From [Eubacterium] siraeum (GTDB lineage Bacteria; Bacillota; Clostridia; Oscillospirales; Ruminococcaceae): a DNA stretch of 64,000 nucleotides. Below the pieces are notes generated by a model. That model ran no database searches. It had not been told where the DNA came from and was given only the letters and a program-made list of their open reading frames with translations. This document shows positions 43,744 to 52,992 of this stretch, piece after piece. Where the stretch lies: contig CP102281.1 of the NCBI GenBank assembly GCA_025150425.1, forward strand, positions 1,922,001 to 1,986,000. The letters are read 5' to 3'. A program made the translations under genes and the position numbers. Position 1 is the first letter of the stretch. Each line of letters begins with the position of its first letter.

Positions 43744-44703
43744 TTATTGCTTGTTTATAAATTTGTCTATAATGTATTTCGGCCTTGCCTTTACTTCGGT
43801 ATAAATCTTTCCGATATATTCACCGACAATGCCAAGTGCCATTATCTGAAGTCCGCTTAAGAACCATATCGAGCACATAAGCGAGCTCCAGCCTGCTTCG
43901 GTATTTCCAAGGCAATTCTGCACAATAGCGTATATTATCATCGCTACGCTGACAAGAAACACTAAAAATCCGACTACGGTAACAAGCCTTATCGGTTTTA
44001 CCGAAAAGCTGGTGATACCGTCAAACGCAAAAGCAAGCATCTTTTTAAGCGGATACTTCGATTCTCCGGCAAAACGCTCACTGCGTTCATAATATACTAT
44101 GTCGCTCTTGAAGCCTATCTGCTTTACTATGCCTCTGAGGAACAGATTGACCTCCTTAAACTGTGACAGTGCTTCAAGCGCACGCTTCGATATAAGTCTG
44201 TAATCGGCGTGGTTGTCGATTATATCGACACCGAGAAGCCGCATCAGCTTATAGAACATTCCTGCTGTTCCACGCTTGAAAACAGTGTCCTTCTTTCTTG
44301 AAGAACGTACTCCGTATACTATGTCACAGCCTTCGTGATACTTGTCTACAAACTTGTCAACCACGTTTATATCGTCCTGCAGGTCTGCATCCATTGAAAT
44401 TGATATATCCGCAAGGTCCTTTGCTGTCATAAGGCCTGCAAGAAGAGCGTTCTGGTGACCCTTGTTGCGTGACAGCTTAAGCCCCGAAAACAAATCATCG
44501 CCTTCGTGAAGCTCCTCGATTATCTCCCACGTTCTGTCTTTACTTCCGTCATCCACGAATAACACACGGCTCTTGTCGGATATTTTTCTGTCGTTGATAA
44601 GAGTTGTCATTTTTTCCTTAAGCCGCTTTGATGTTTCGTGAAGTACCTCTTCTTCGTTGTAACAGGGTACTACAATGTATAGTATATCGTTATATTCGGT
44701 CAT
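43744..44703 (-). CDS. Glycosyltransferase family 2 (GtrB/DPM1-like)
   Basis: 319 residues. Catalytic GT2 domain: VVPCYNEEEVL near 11, LFVDDGSKDRTWE near 47, SMDADLQDD near 103 (DxD metal site) and a QxxRW-like region. Two C-terminal membrane helices (about 235-257 and 275-295) place it among transferases that charge polyprenyl phosphate with a sugar. The product would be used in envelope or polymer modification. Own TTTACA-17-TATACT promoter; start after CGAAAGGAAT. Confidence 0.9.
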   Translation of the reverse strand: MTEYNDILYIVVPCYNEEEVLHETSKRLKEKMTTLINDRKISDKSRVLFVDDGSKDRTWEIIEELHEGDDLFSGLKLSRNKGHQNALLAGLMTAKDLADISISMDADLQDDINVVDKFVDKYHEGCDIVYGVRSSRKKDTVFKRGTAGMFYKLMRLLGVDIIDNHADYRLISKRALEALSQFKEVNLFLRGIVKQIGFKSDIVYYERSERFAGESKYPLKKMLAFAFDGITSFSVKPIRLVTVVGFLVFLVSVAMIIYAIVQNCLGNTEAGWSSLMCSIWFLSGLQIMALGIVGEYIGKIYTEVKARPKYIIDKFINKQ

Positions 44704-44749
44704 TTGCTAAATTCCTTTCGTAGCTTTGTCGATTTAATCTGACTGTTAC

Positions 44750-44778
44750 AGTATACCCCATTTTTACTGATTTGTAAA
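44750..44778 (-). promoter_or_regulatory. Promoter of the GT2 gene
   Basis: Minus-strand TTTACA, 17 bases, TATACT. Confidence 0.75.
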
Positions 44779-44850
44779 GCGTATAATGTGAAAATATGAC
44801 GAAAAATCGGTAAATATCGCTGTTTTGCATAGATTTTTACAAAGAAAAGA

Positions 44851-44876
44851 GGCTATGACACCGAAGTGCCATAGCC
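44851..44876 (-). terminator. Terminator after glnN
   Basis: Minus-strand GGCTATGGCAC, TTCG tetraloop, GTGTCATAGCC, then TCTTTTCTTT. Confidence 0.85.
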
Positions 44877-44948
44877 ATAGGAAAAGGGTGCAGATTATCT
44901 TAAAGGGTAAAATCCCTCTAAGCCGTTTTTAAAAGCGTATCTCTATAA

Positions 44949-47045
44949 TTATACGTTGAACAGAAGCTCCTCGTAAGTCGGGAAGGGCCAGTATTTTTCA
45001 CCGACGATTGTTTCGAGCTCATCTGCAACAGCACGAAGGCTCTGCATTGTAGCGAATACTTCATCGTGGTAGCACTTAGCGGCTTCATAAACATCCGAAA
45101 TGCCCTGTGCCTTAACTATTGCGCTGTCAAGCTCTGCTATCTTGGAGTTCAGACTTTCAGCAAGAGAATCAATCTTGTTTGCGATAGACTGTTCAAGGTT
45201 ATAAGCAACGCCTGCGTTCTTCTTTGACAGAAGTACATCGCAAACCTGCTTCTCGTAAGCCATAACGGCAGGGAGAATTTCCTTTGTAGCCATCTCTGCT
45301 GTTGTCAGAGCCTCTATATTGATGGTCTTGCTGTAATTTTCAAGCAGAATCTCTGTTCTTGAGTGCATTTCAACTTCTGTGAATACCTTGTGCTTTGTGA
45401 ACACCTTGACATTCTTCTCGTCAAGGAAGTGCGGAAGTGCGTCTACTGTAGACTTAAGCTCAGGCAGACCTCTTACCTCTGTAGCTTCCTTTACCCAAGC
45501 GGCATCGTAACCGTTGCCGTTGAAGATTACTCTGCTGTGCTCCTTTATTGTCTTTACGAGCAGTTCCTTAAGAGCCTTCTTGAAGTCGTCAGCCTTTTCA
45601 AGCTCATCGGCGAACTGTTCAAGTTCTTCTGCTACGATTGTGTTAAGAACGATGTTGGGGCCTGAAATGTTGAGTGAAGAACCAACGCTTCTGAACTCAA
45701 ACTTATTACCTGTAAATGCGAAAGGCGATGTTCTGTTTCTGTCTGTTGTATCCTTGGGGAACTTGGGCAGTGAGGTTACGCCTATATCGAACTGTGCGTG
45801 CTTTGCTTCTACGTTTGTACCTGCAACAAGCGCATTGATAACATCGTTCAGCTCTTCGCCGAGGAAGATAGAGATGATTGCGGGAGGTGCCTCGTTAGCA
45901 CCAAGTCTGTGGTCATTGCCTGCTGTAGCTACCGAAAGTCTGAGCAGATCTGCGTATTCGTCAACAGCCTTGATGATTGCGACAAGGAATGTCAGGAACT
46001 GTGCATTCTCCATAGGAGAATCGCCGGGGTTCAGAAGATTCTGACCGTCATCTGTTGAGAGCGCCCAGTTATCGTGCTTACCTGAACCGTTAACGCCTGC
46101 GAAAGGCTTTTCGTGCAGTAAGCATACCATATTATGCTCAAGAGCGACCTTCTTCATCATTTCCATCATAAGCTGGTTGTGATCGGCCGCAAGGTTTGCA
46201 GACTCGAAGATAGGAGCACATTCGTGCTGAGCGGGAGCAACCTCGTTATGCTTTGTCTTTGAAGAAACGCCGAGCGCCCAAAGGTGCTTGTCGAGGTCCT
46301 TCATATAGTCGCTTACTCTCTGCTTGATAACGCCGAAGTAGTGATCTTCAAGCTCCTGACCCTTTACAGGTGCCGCACCGAAAAGTGTTCTGCCTGTGAA
46401 GATAAGGTCTTTTCTCTTATCGTATGTCTTCTTGTCAACAAGGAAGTATTCCTGCTCTGCACCGACTGTAGCAACAACGCTCTTTGCTGTGGTGTTGCCG
46501 AAAAGTCTTAAAATTCTTAATGCCTGCTTTGATACAGCGTCCATTGACTTTAAGAGAGGTGTCTTCTTGTCAAGTGCCTCGCCTGAATATGAGAAGAACG
46601 CTGTGGGTATGTATAATGTGTTATCCTTGATAAATGCGTATGATGTCGGATCCCACGCTGTGTATCCTCTTGCCTCAAATGTAGCACGAAGACCGCCCGA
46701 GGGGAATGATGAAGCGTCAGGCTCGCCCTTGATAAGCTCCTTGCCCGAGAACTCCATAATAACCGTACCGTCACCTACAGGTGAAATAAAGCTGTCGTGC
46801 TTTTCGGCTGTGATACCTGTCATAGGCTGGAACCAGTGAGTGTAGTGTGTTGCACCCTTTTCTACTGCCCAGTCCTTCATTGTGCTGGCAACTACTTCGG
46901 CAATGGGAAGTGTAAGCTCAGCATTACCGTGCATTACCTTCATCAGCTCCTTGAAGATAGCCTTAGGGAGTCGTGCCTTCATTACTGCCTCGTTGAACAC
47001 GTCCGAGCCGAACAGCTCCGTTACATCATAAGTTTTCTCTGCCAT
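44949..47045 (-). CDS. glnN: Glutamine synthetase type III
   Basis: 698 residues, the usual length of GSIII. Signatures: [26 protein letters not shown] near 213, [15 protein letters not shown] near 270, [17 protein letters not shown] near 318 and the [15 protein letters not shown] segment near 380. It makes glutamine from glutamate, ammonia and ATP. The start follows AGGAGGAAAAGGTAA. A single promoter at 47142-47170 gives a leader of about 90 bases that contains a terminator-like hairpin, so expression may be attenuated. Monocistronic. Confidence 0.96.
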   Translation of the reverse strand: MAEKTYDVTELFGSDVFNEAVMKARLPKAIFKELMKVMHGNAELTLPIAEVVASTMKDWAVEKGATHYTHWFQPMTGITAEKHDSFISPVGDGTVIMEFSGKELIKGEPDASSFPSGGLRATFEARGYTAWDPTSYAFIKDNTLYIPTAFFSYSGEALDKKTPLLKSMDAVSKQALRILRLFGNTTAKSVVATVGAEQEYFLVDKKTYDKRKDLIFTGRTLFGAAPVKGQELEDHYFGVIKQRVSDYMKDLDKHLWALGVSSKTKHNEVAPAQHECAPIFESANLAADHNQLMMEMMKKVALEHNMVCLLHEKPFAGVNGSGKHDNWALSTDDGQNLLNPGDSPMENAQFLTFLVAIIKAVDEYADLLRLSVATAGNDHRLGANEAPPAIISIFLGEELNDVINALVAGTNVEAKHAQFDIGVTSLPKFPKDTTDRNRTSPFAFTGNKFEFRSVGSSLNISGPNIVLNTIVAEELEQFADELEKADDFKKALKELLVKTIKEHSRVIFNGNGYDAAWVKEATEVRGLPELKSTVDALPHFLDEKNVKVFTKHKVFTEVEMHSRTEILLENYSKTINIEALTTAEMATKEILPAVMAYEKQVCDVLLSKKNAGVAYNLEQSIANKIDSLAESLNSKIAELDSAIVKAQGISDVYEAAKCYHDEVFATMQSLRAVADELETIVGEKYWPFPTYEELLFNV

Positions 47046-47094
47046 TTACCTTTTCCTCCTACTTTCGTTAGATGTTCTTTGAAAAATAAGAAAA

Positions 47095-47120
47095 GGACGC
47101 TTTGATCCCTCAAAACGTCC
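47095..47120 (-). promoter_or_regulatory. Leader hairpin (candidate attenuator) of glnN
   Basis: Minus-strand GGACGTTTTGA, GGGA loop, TCAAAGCGTCC, followed by TTTTCTTATTTTT. It lies downstream of the predicted promoter and 50 bases before the start codon. It could instead be only the terminator of jag if glnN has another promoter. Confidence 0.55.
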
Positions 47121-47141
47121 TCGTTTCTGATTACAGTTATT

Positions 47142-47170
47142 ATAATACACTATGTCGGCTGATTTGTCAA
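47142..47170 (-). promoter_or_regulatory. Promoter of glnN
   Basis: Minus-strand TTGACA, 17 bases, TATTAT (an overlapping TATAAT is 3 bases further). Confidence 0.65.
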
Positions 47171-47261
47171 TATGTCATTTTGCACAAATTTTGAAAGTTT
47201 GCCTGTGCAATAATTCAAAATTGTATAAAAACCATTGAAAAACCGTCGATTTCTGCAAGTC

Positions 47262-48200
47262 TTAAAGCTCAATCTTGCCGTAAAGCGTAGCGTTTCTTTC
47301 TGTTTCAACCGCTTCCTTAGAGAATTCGCCTGCATCTGACGCAGTATTTTCAACAGCAGTCTGCGAACGCTTGTACTCTCTTTCAAAAGATGTCGAGAAA
47401 CCGGTACTCTGCTTGTATGAGCGGTTTGTACCGTTGCCGTTTCTTCTTCCGCCCTTGCGGTCGTTTCTTCTGTTGTTATCTCTGTGGGGCTGAGAAGCCG
47501 AGATAACGACCTTTCTGTAAGGCTCTTCACCTATAGAGTTGCTGTATACGCCTTCAATCTCAGCGACCTTGCTGTGAATGATACGGCGCTCATAAGGATT
47601 CATAGGCTCAAGGGTAATGCGTCTGCCCTGACGAAGCACCTTATTAGCGGTACGTTCTGCAAGCGACTTGAGAGTTTCCTCTCTCTTATCCCTGTAGCCG
47701 TTGCAATCAACTGTGATACGGCAGTAAGGCTCATCGTGACGGTTGCTTGCAAGAATTGCAAGGTACTGTAAAGAGTCGAGTGTTTCGCCTCTTCTGCCGA
47801 TTACGATACCAAGCTTTTCGCCTACTATATCAAGAACAGTTATGTCTTCCTTTTCGATTATGTTTACCTTGAAGTCCTCAACGCCGAGAGCGGTAAGAAC
47901 CTTTTCAAGATAAGCCGCAGCCATAGCTACCTTTTCTGTGTGGTCAGCATCTGTTACGGCAGGAGTGGCTTCAGCGGCTTCTGCCGGAGCAGTTTCATCG
48001 GCAGCAGCAGGAGCGGCTTCGGTAACAGTTTCGAATTCAACCTCTATCTTATAGTCGCCCTTCTTGCCGAACAGCTTCTTGACAGGTTCTTCAACTACGG
48101 TTATCTTTATGTCAGCTTCATCAACGCCGAGTTCCTTGATTTCTGATATGGCAAGCGCCTTGAGTTCGTCAAGTGACTTACCTGTATATATCTTTTTCAT
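47262..48200 (-). CDS. jag: Jag/KhpB-type RNA-binding protein
   Basis: About 312 residues. Jag-N domain (KKIYTGKSLDELKALAISEI; KLFGKKGDYKIEVEF), an Ala/Glu/Thr linker, a KH domain (IVIGRRGETLDSLQYLAILA) and an R3H domain (NEPMNPYERRIIHS region). The last 90 residues are Arg/Asn/Gly-rich. It binds RNA and influences cell elongation in Gram-positives. The ATG at 48200 follows GGAAAGGA; the frame opens earlier with TTG over the yidC stop. It follows yidC as in most Firmicutes. Confidence 0.92.
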   Translation of the reverse strand: MKKIYTGKSLDELKALAISEIKELGVDEADIKITVVEEPVKKLFGKKGDYKIEVEFETVTEAAPAAADETAPAEAAEATPAVTDADHTEKVAMAAAYLEKVLTALGVEDFKVNIIEKEDITVLDIVGEKLGIVIGRRGETLDSLQYLAILASNRHDEPYCRITVDCNGYRDKREETLKSLAERTANKVLRQGRRITLEPMNPYERRIIHSKVAEIEGVYSNSIGEEPYRKVVISASQPHRDNNRRNDRKGGRRNGNGTNRSYKQSTGFSTSFEREYKRSQTAVENTASDAGEFSKEAVETERNATLYGKIEL

Positions 48201-48223
48201 AAGTCTGTCCTTTCCGTCGATTC

Positions 48224-49603
48224 TCAATCGTCGTCTTCTTCGTGGTATTCTTCGCCGTATTTTTCGGCATCGGCTTTTCTTGCCGCCGCCAGCTTACGTC
48301 TGTTGATTTCCTTCTGTGAAAGTGTTTCTGTCTTTGTTACGGTCTTTTCTTCGCCTGTATCGGCATCTGTAACAACAGCGGTCGTTGTGACCTGTCTTTC
48401 CTTGAGCTTTCTTTCCTTCATCTTCTCTTCAGCCTCGGCTCTGAGCTTTTCAGGGCTGTACAGCTTCTGCATTACCAGTGACTGCACAATGCCGAGTGCA
48501 TAGTTGACACCCCAGTAGAAACCTACTCCGGCAGGAACGCTGAACGAAATCCACAGTGAGAATAAGGGCATGAGATAAAGCATTACCTTCATACCCGCAC
48601 CGCCTGCGTTTGCCATTTCGGGATTGTTCTTCTTGTTGAGATACTGGGAAAGTACAGTCTGAACAAGTGAAAGAACGAATGCAAATATCGGTATGATTAT
48701 CAGCGGCTCGAAAGCAAGCTTAGGTGTTGAACCGAAGTTCAGACCGCAGAACATCATATTGTGTGACAGTGATGCAAGTCTGCCCTTTACATCATCTGAA
48801 AGTATTTTACTTTCCTTGAACGTATCGGGGTACTGCTCATAAACCTGAAGAGCAAGAAGCTCCATCTGCATACCCTTGTACTTGCCAGCAACAGCCGCAA
48901 GTCTGTTCTTTGTTTCAGCTGTAAGTCTTGACTTATCACCTGTTAAATCGCTGTACTGCTCGGCAGAGAATGAACCGTAGGTTTCTCTGTCTGCCGTGCT
49001 GATCGTTTTGGGATCCTTATCGGTATAATTGTTCTTGAAATTCTCGTCATCCTTGAACTCGTGCGTCAGCTGAGTGCCGTCGTTGGATTCCGAAATGAAA
49101 ATTGCATCCTTATCGCCGTTCTTATACTTTAAAATAAGCTCGGCATCCTGCTTGTTGTATTCGTTTAAGAATATCTTTGCATATTCGGTTTCTTGCGCTA
49201 CCGTTATAGTGCTTGAAATATCCGACGATGACAGATGCTCCATGTGTGTCATGGGCTTATATACAACGTCGATGACACCGAACAGTATTACCATTGTCAG
49301 AATAAGAGGTCCGCAGCCGCCGGCAGGGTTATAGCCCTGTGCCTGCAGCTTCTGCATTTCTTCTGCCTGCTTATCACGGTTGTTGCGGTATTTCTGCTGT
49401 ATTTCCTTTACCTTGGGAGCGAACAGCTGAGAAAACGCCATATTCTTCTGCTGCTTTATCTGAAGCGGCAGCATTGCTATTTTGACTATTACAGTGAATA
49501 TCAGTATCGCCCAACCGAAATTCTGTAAAAGAAGATAAATAGGCCACATAATGTAGCCGAGAGGCGTACCGATTATGGTGTATAAGAAATCTATGGAAAT
49601 CAC
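48224..49603 (-). CDS. yidC: YidC/Oxa1 family membrane protein insertase
   Basis: 459 residues. Core YidC motifs: GWAILIFTVIVKIAMLPL near 30, IKQQKNMAFSQLFAPKVKEIQ near 53, and late helices with PAGVGFYWGVNYALGIVQ near 370. Between them (about 105-280) lies a longer than usual polar domain. It inserts proteins into the cytoplasmic membrane. The GTG start directly abuts GGAGG, an unusual spacing, so the true start may differ by a few codons. The C-terminus is highly charged, as in forms that contact ribosomes. Confidence 0.9.
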   Translation of the reverse strand: MISIDFLYTIIGTPLGYIMWPIYLLLQNFGWAILIFTVIVKIAMLPLQIKQQKNMAFSQLFAPKVKEIQQKYRNNRDKQAEEMQKLQAQGYNPAGGCGPLILTMVILFGVIDVVYKPMTHMEHLSSSDISSTITVAQETEYAKIFLNEYNKQDAELILKYKNGDKDAIFISESNDGTQLTHEFKDDENFKNNYTDKDPKTISTADRETYGSFSAEQYSDLTGDKSRLTAETKNRLAAVAGKYKGMQMELLALQVYEQYPDTFKESKILSDDVKGRLASLSHNMMFCGLNFGSTPKLAFEPLIIIPIFAFVLSLVQTVLSQYLNKKNNPEMANAGGAGMKVMLYLMPLFSLWISFSVPAGVGFYWGVNYALGIVQSLVMQKLYSPEKLRAEAEEKMKERKLKERQVTTTAVVTDADTGEEKTVTKTETLSQKEINRRKLAAARKADAEKYGEEYHEEDDD

Positions 49604-49624
49604 CCTCCGTTAGTAGTGCCGATA

Positions 49625-49867
49625 TTACGGCTTGGTCCTTTTGAAAAAATAAAATTGTTCGGGTACATAGTCATAGCCGCCCTCAGAAAAAGGGTTGCAT
49701 CTGATAATTCTCCGTATAGCCAAATAGCTGCCCTTTACCGCACCGAAGCGGCGGAGTGCGATCATCGCATATTCCGAACAGCTCGGAGTAAAGCGGCAAC
49801 AACGAGGCAGCCATTTTGACAAAGTCATTCTGTATATCTTTACGAAAAATAAAAGTACATATTTCAT
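49625..49867 (-). CDS. yidD: Membrane protein insertion efficiency factor YidD
   Basis: 80 residues from the ATG at 49867. The family core is KWLPRCCRFTPSCSEYAMIAL and GYDYVP (CxFxPSCSxYA). The ATG lies one base after the rnpA stop (TAAAATG), so translation is coupled. It assists YidC-dependent insertion. Confidence 0.93.
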   Translation of the reverse strand: MKYVLLFFVKIYRMTLSKWLPRCCRFTPSCSEYAMIALRRFGAVKGSYLAIRRIIRCNPFSEGGYDYVPEQFYFFKRTKP

Positions 49868-49868
49868 T

Positions 49869-50258
49869 TTATTTTTGTATTTTGTCCGGTTGATTATTCG
49901 CCGGTGCGGCATATCTTTTCAGCAATTGCTTTTCCATCCGAAGATATACCTCTGTCGATTTCATCGCAGGGGTTTTTGCCCTTGCAACGAAAATAAAGTC
50001 GTATCTTTTTTGTGTCTTTTCACGGAGCAGGGGTTCAATAAGGCGGAACGCTTCTCTTATGACTCTTCTGGCACGACTGCGTTTTACGGCATTGCCGACC
50101 TTCTTGCCTGTAACGATTCCTATGCGGTTTACCCGCCTCTTGCTTTCCCTTGCGTAGCATACGAATGCATCGGTAACAATACTGTCACCTTTTTTGAACA
50201 GAAATCTGAATTCCTTGTCCTTTTTTATGCAGACGTATTTCTTTGCATACTCATTCAT
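49869..50258 (-). CDS. rnpA: Ribonuclease P protein component
   Basis: 129 residues. FKKGDSIVTDAFVCYARES and the RNR motif GNAVKRSRARRVIREAFR identify RnpA, which with RNase P RNA matures tRNA 5' ends. The ATG lies 8 bases after the rpmH stop without its own strong ribosome binding site. Confidence 0.94.
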   Translation of the reverse strand: MNEYAKKYVCIKKDKEFRFLFKKGDSIVTDAFVCYARESKRRVNRIGIVTGKKVGNAVKRSRARRVIREAFRLIEPLLREKTQKRYDFIFVARAKTPAMKSTEVYLRMEKQLLKRYAAPANNQPDKIQK

Positions 50259-50266
50259 TGACAGAA

Positions 50267-50401
50267 TCAGTAGCTTAAGTGCTTTCTGCCCTTTGCACGT
50301 CTTCTTGCGAGAACCTTACGTCCGTTTCTTGTAGACATTCTTTTTCTGAATCCGTGTTCTTTCTGTCTCTGGAGCTTCTTAGGCTGGTATGTTCTTTTCA
50401 T
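50267..50401 (-). CDS. rpmH: Ribosomal protein L34
   Basis: 44 residues: [18 protein letters not shown], then [20 protein letters not shown] and RKHLSY. Normal length and sequence for bL34. The start follows AGGAGGAAG. First gene of rpmH-rnpA-yidD-yidC-jag. Confidence 0.97.
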   Translation of the reverse strand: MKRTYQPKKLQRQKEHGFRKRMSTRNGRKVLARRRAKGRKHLSY

Positions 50402-50466
50402 TTCTTTCTTCCTCCTGTTATTACTCGGCACCGATGTGTGCCTGTCTTGCGCCTATGCAATTAAAT

Positions 50467-50495
50467 ATTATACCTTAATCGGTTGCCGATGTCAA
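50467..50495 (-). promoter_or_regulatory. Promoter of the rpmH operon
   Basis: Minus-strand TTGACA, 17 bases, TATAAT. Confidence 0.88.
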
Positions 50496-50580
50496 GTCAT
50501 TTTTGAAAATTGTCTGTTCTGACAGCCGCAAACATTCAAATAATGCGGATATGCCAGTGCCTTCGGGCTTAGCCGGGCGG

Positions 50581-51657
50581 TTATTTGTAACCGAGAGTTT
50601 CCTTTATTGCCGCTGTGACCTTTTGGGAAACCAGGCTGTGCGTCTTTGGGCTTGGGTGCCAGTCCGCCACTATTCCGTCAGCATCCTCGTCCTGCATCGT
50701 AAGCGGAATAAACGTGATTCGTTCATTGCCTGTTTCACTCATGTATTTTCTGCGGACGTTTTCGATATTTTCCTCAAGCGAAGTTCCCATTACGCCGTAG
50801 GTCTGGAATATATAGGAATCTGGATTGAGCGAGCGTACCTTCTTCAGAAAATCGAGATAACCGTCTTCGAATTCCGCTTTTCTCTCATCTGTTGTCGCAT
50901 AGTTCATATCGTTTGTTCCGAGATTTATAACTATAATATCCGGCTTGTACCTTTCAAAATCCCACTCGGTTTCCGAAACCGTGATACTATCCGCAAACTT
51001 ATTATACGAAAAGCCGAGCTTGTCATAATATTGCGGTATTGTCTGCTGCGGAATCTTGTTCCCGTCATTCGTAAAGCCGGAAATAATTCCGTAGCCGCTC
51101 ACCGAAACCATACTGTAGTCGGCGTTCAGCGCAAGAGCCGTTTTATACGCATACGCTTTTGTGACATCTTCTGTGGCTGTTTTGAAATGATGCTCCTTAT
51201 CAGGATCGTCAACTCCGTATCCGCAGGTTATAGAATCGCCTATAAATTCCATCTTTATATTTTTTGCGGGCGCAGGCTCTATCTTTTCATCCTCCGCAAT
51301 CATAACGGGCTTTATCCCGAATGTTGACATTGCGCACTCGGACAGCTTGATTATCCTTACATTCCTGCATTCTGCACTTTCGCTTTCAAGCACCTTGTAC
51401 GTTTTTTCCTTTTCATCGAGCATATCGTCTACAACACGTTCGTTATCGACATATATTGCGATTCTTGCATAATTCTCGTCATTGCCCGCTGTCGATGCAA
51501 AGTCGCCTATAACGGTGATTTCGAGTTTTTTACCCGTGAAAATGAATTCCGCACCCGCACCGGAAAATGCCGCCCACAGCGTATCGTTATATAAATAGGT
51601 TCTTCCGATTGTTTTTACGGATTTATCGTTTAATACAATTGCCTTTCTGTTGTTCAT
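50581..51657 (-). CDS. SGNH/GDSL esterase, CE2 (acetyl-xylan esterase)-like
   Basis: 358 residues. N-terminal jelly-roll segment (about 20-120; WAAFSGAGAEFIFTGKKLEI) followed by an SGNH domain: nucleophile Ser in FIGDSITCGYG near 141, GTNDMNY near 247 and catalytic DWHPS near 337. The domain order is that of CE2 esterases, which deacetylate plant polysaccharides or mannans. No signal peptide, so it would act on imported oligosaccharides. The start lies after GCGAGGAGC. No other sugar genes adjoin it. Confidence 0.85.
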   Translation of the reverse strand: MNNRKAIVLNDKSVKTIGRTYLYNDTLWAAFSGAGAEFIFTGKKLEITVIGDFASTAGNDENYARIAIYVDNERVVDDMLDEKEKTYKVLESESAECRNVRIIKLSECAMSTFGIKPVMIAEDEKIEPAPAKNIKMEFIGDSITCGYGVDDPDKEHHFKTATEDVTKAYAYKTALALNADYSMVSVSGYGIISGFTNDGNKIPQQTIPQYYDKLGFSYNKFADSITVSETEWDFERYKPDIIVINLGTNDMNYATTDERKAEFEDGYLDFLKKVRSLNPDSYIFQTYGVMGTSLEENIENVRRKYMSETGNERITFIPLTMQDEDADGIVADWHPSPKTHSLVSQKVTAAIKETLGYK

Positions 51658-51704
51658 GGTTGCTCCTCGCTTATAATTCTTATTTTATCGGGTTAATTTC
51701 AGCC

Positions 51705-52391
51705 TTAATCTGCGCTTAACTCTTTTATCGACATTGCGGTACGGAACAGTTCGTCCCTGCCAAAACCGGTCGCTGTGATATGGAACATATACTCGCCGTT
51801 ATCCCACATAAGAAATGCCATACCTTTTTTGGAAACGCAATACATCGCACTTTTATCCCCCAGTTCGACTTTTTCGGGAGGAATCTGCGCATCCTCCGTT
51901 CCAAGCTGTGCATTTTCCATCTGTGATCTTGTACATTGAGTAAAAATCAGCTGTTTGCCGTGCTTATTTATGTATTCGACAATATAGGCATATTCGGTTT
52001 TTTCTATAAGCCGTGTGGCGTATGCGGTTTTGTCGAGATCAGGCTCATAATACCGTGTGATACACTGAGGCGAATTCTCGGCATCGCTTATCAGTATGAC
52101 CGAGTATTTGTCATTTTCCTTGACCGCAAACGTATCCCAGTGCTTCAGCAGGATAGTTCCGCCTGTTGCCAGAGCGGCAGTAGCGGCTATTATCACAGCA
52201 ATTGCCAGCCTCAGCTTTACTCTGCGGTGCCTTACCGTTTTTGCGGTGTCGGTATATGATTTGCTTATCATTTTTTTCATCCGTCTGTCGAATCCGGATC
52301 TTATCCTTGAATTCGGGAGCATCTCAAAAACAGACAGCTCGGACAGATAATCGCTTTTTAACGCTATAGCGATTTTTTCATCGTTGGTCAT
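51705..52391 (-). CDS. Membrane-anchored anti-sigma-like protein (DUF4367-like)
   Basis: 228 residues. N-terminal cytosolic part of about 60 residues, one membrane helix (about 63-84; AIAVIIAATAALATGGTILL) and an external domain ending GYEMFHITATGFG-like (WDNGEYMFHITATGF). It overlaps the sigma-factor gene by 4 bases (ATGA), the usual arrangement of a sigma factor and its regulator. Function inferred from topology and context. Confidence 0.72.
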   Translation of the reverse strand: MTNDEKIAIALKSDYLSELSVFEMLPNSRIRSGFDRRMKKMISKSYTDTAKTVRHRRVKLRLAIAVIIAATAALATGGTILLKHWDTFAVKENDKYSVILISDAENSPQCITRYYEPDLDKTAYATRLIEKTEYAYIVEYINKHGKQLIFTQCTRSQMENAQLGTEDAQIPPEKVELGDKSAMYCVSKKGMAFLMWDNGEYMFHITATGFGRDELFRTAMSIKELSAD

Positions 52392-52918
52392 ATATTTTCA
52401 TCCTTTGTATCGAGCAGGATTTTTCTTATTCTTGAAACATACGCATAAACCGTATTTGTGTTGATATTCAGCATTTCTCCTATCTCTTTCGGGCTTAGCC
52501 GCTGTACAAAAAACAGGAATGCTATGTTTTTCAGTCTTGGCGGCAGCTGTCTTAGGTTTTTGATAATCTGTTCATATGTCGCATTGCTGTTTTCAAGATC
52601 CGTATAGTTGTCCTTGAACGGAATATCCTTGTCCTCAAGCTCTTCATCGTTGTGATTTCTGCGTATCATATCAAGACAGACATTTTTGGTGATAACGGTT
52701 ATATAGGATTTTGTTTTTCTGGAATACGGATTGTTTATCTTGTCAAGATTGTCAATAATCCTCACGAATGAATCCTGGACAGCGTCCTCGGCATCTTCAC
52801 GCTTTCCGAGGATCGACATACTGATATTGTACATAAATTGCTTATATGTATTGTAAAGCTGTATTATCAGTTCTTTATCGGTCGGTGAATCGACCGTTGC
52901 GATTAATGATGATAGCAA
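52388..52918 (-). CDS. RNA polymerase sigma factor, ECF-like
   Basis: 176 residues. Region 2: YNTYKQFMYNISMSILGKRE and DAEDAVQDSFVRIIDNL; region 4: LPPRLKNIAFLFFVQRLSPK then EIGEMLNINTNTVYAYVSRI. Starts with TTG after GGAGTG. It directs transcription of an unknown regulon and is probably held by the membrane protein encoded next. Confidence 0.87.
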   Translation of the reverse strand: MLSSLIATVDSPTDKELIIQLYNTYKQFMYNISMSILGKREDAEDAVQDSFVRIIDNLDKINNPYSRKTKSYITVITKNVCLDMIRRNHNDEELEDKDIPFKDNYTDLENSNATYEQIIKNLRQLPPRLKNIAFLFFVQRLSPKEIGEMLNINTNTVYAYVSRIRKILLDTKDENI

Positions 52919-52949
52919 AATTTCACACTCCGATTTATATTATATTTCA

Positions 52950-52978
52950 ATTGTATCATTACATCGGCTTAATGTCAA
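52950..52978 (-). promoter_or_regulatory. Promoter of the sigma-factor gene
   Basis: Minus-strand TTGACA, 17 bases, TACAAT. Confidence 0.75.
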
Positions 52979-52992
52979 TATAATAAGGAAAA

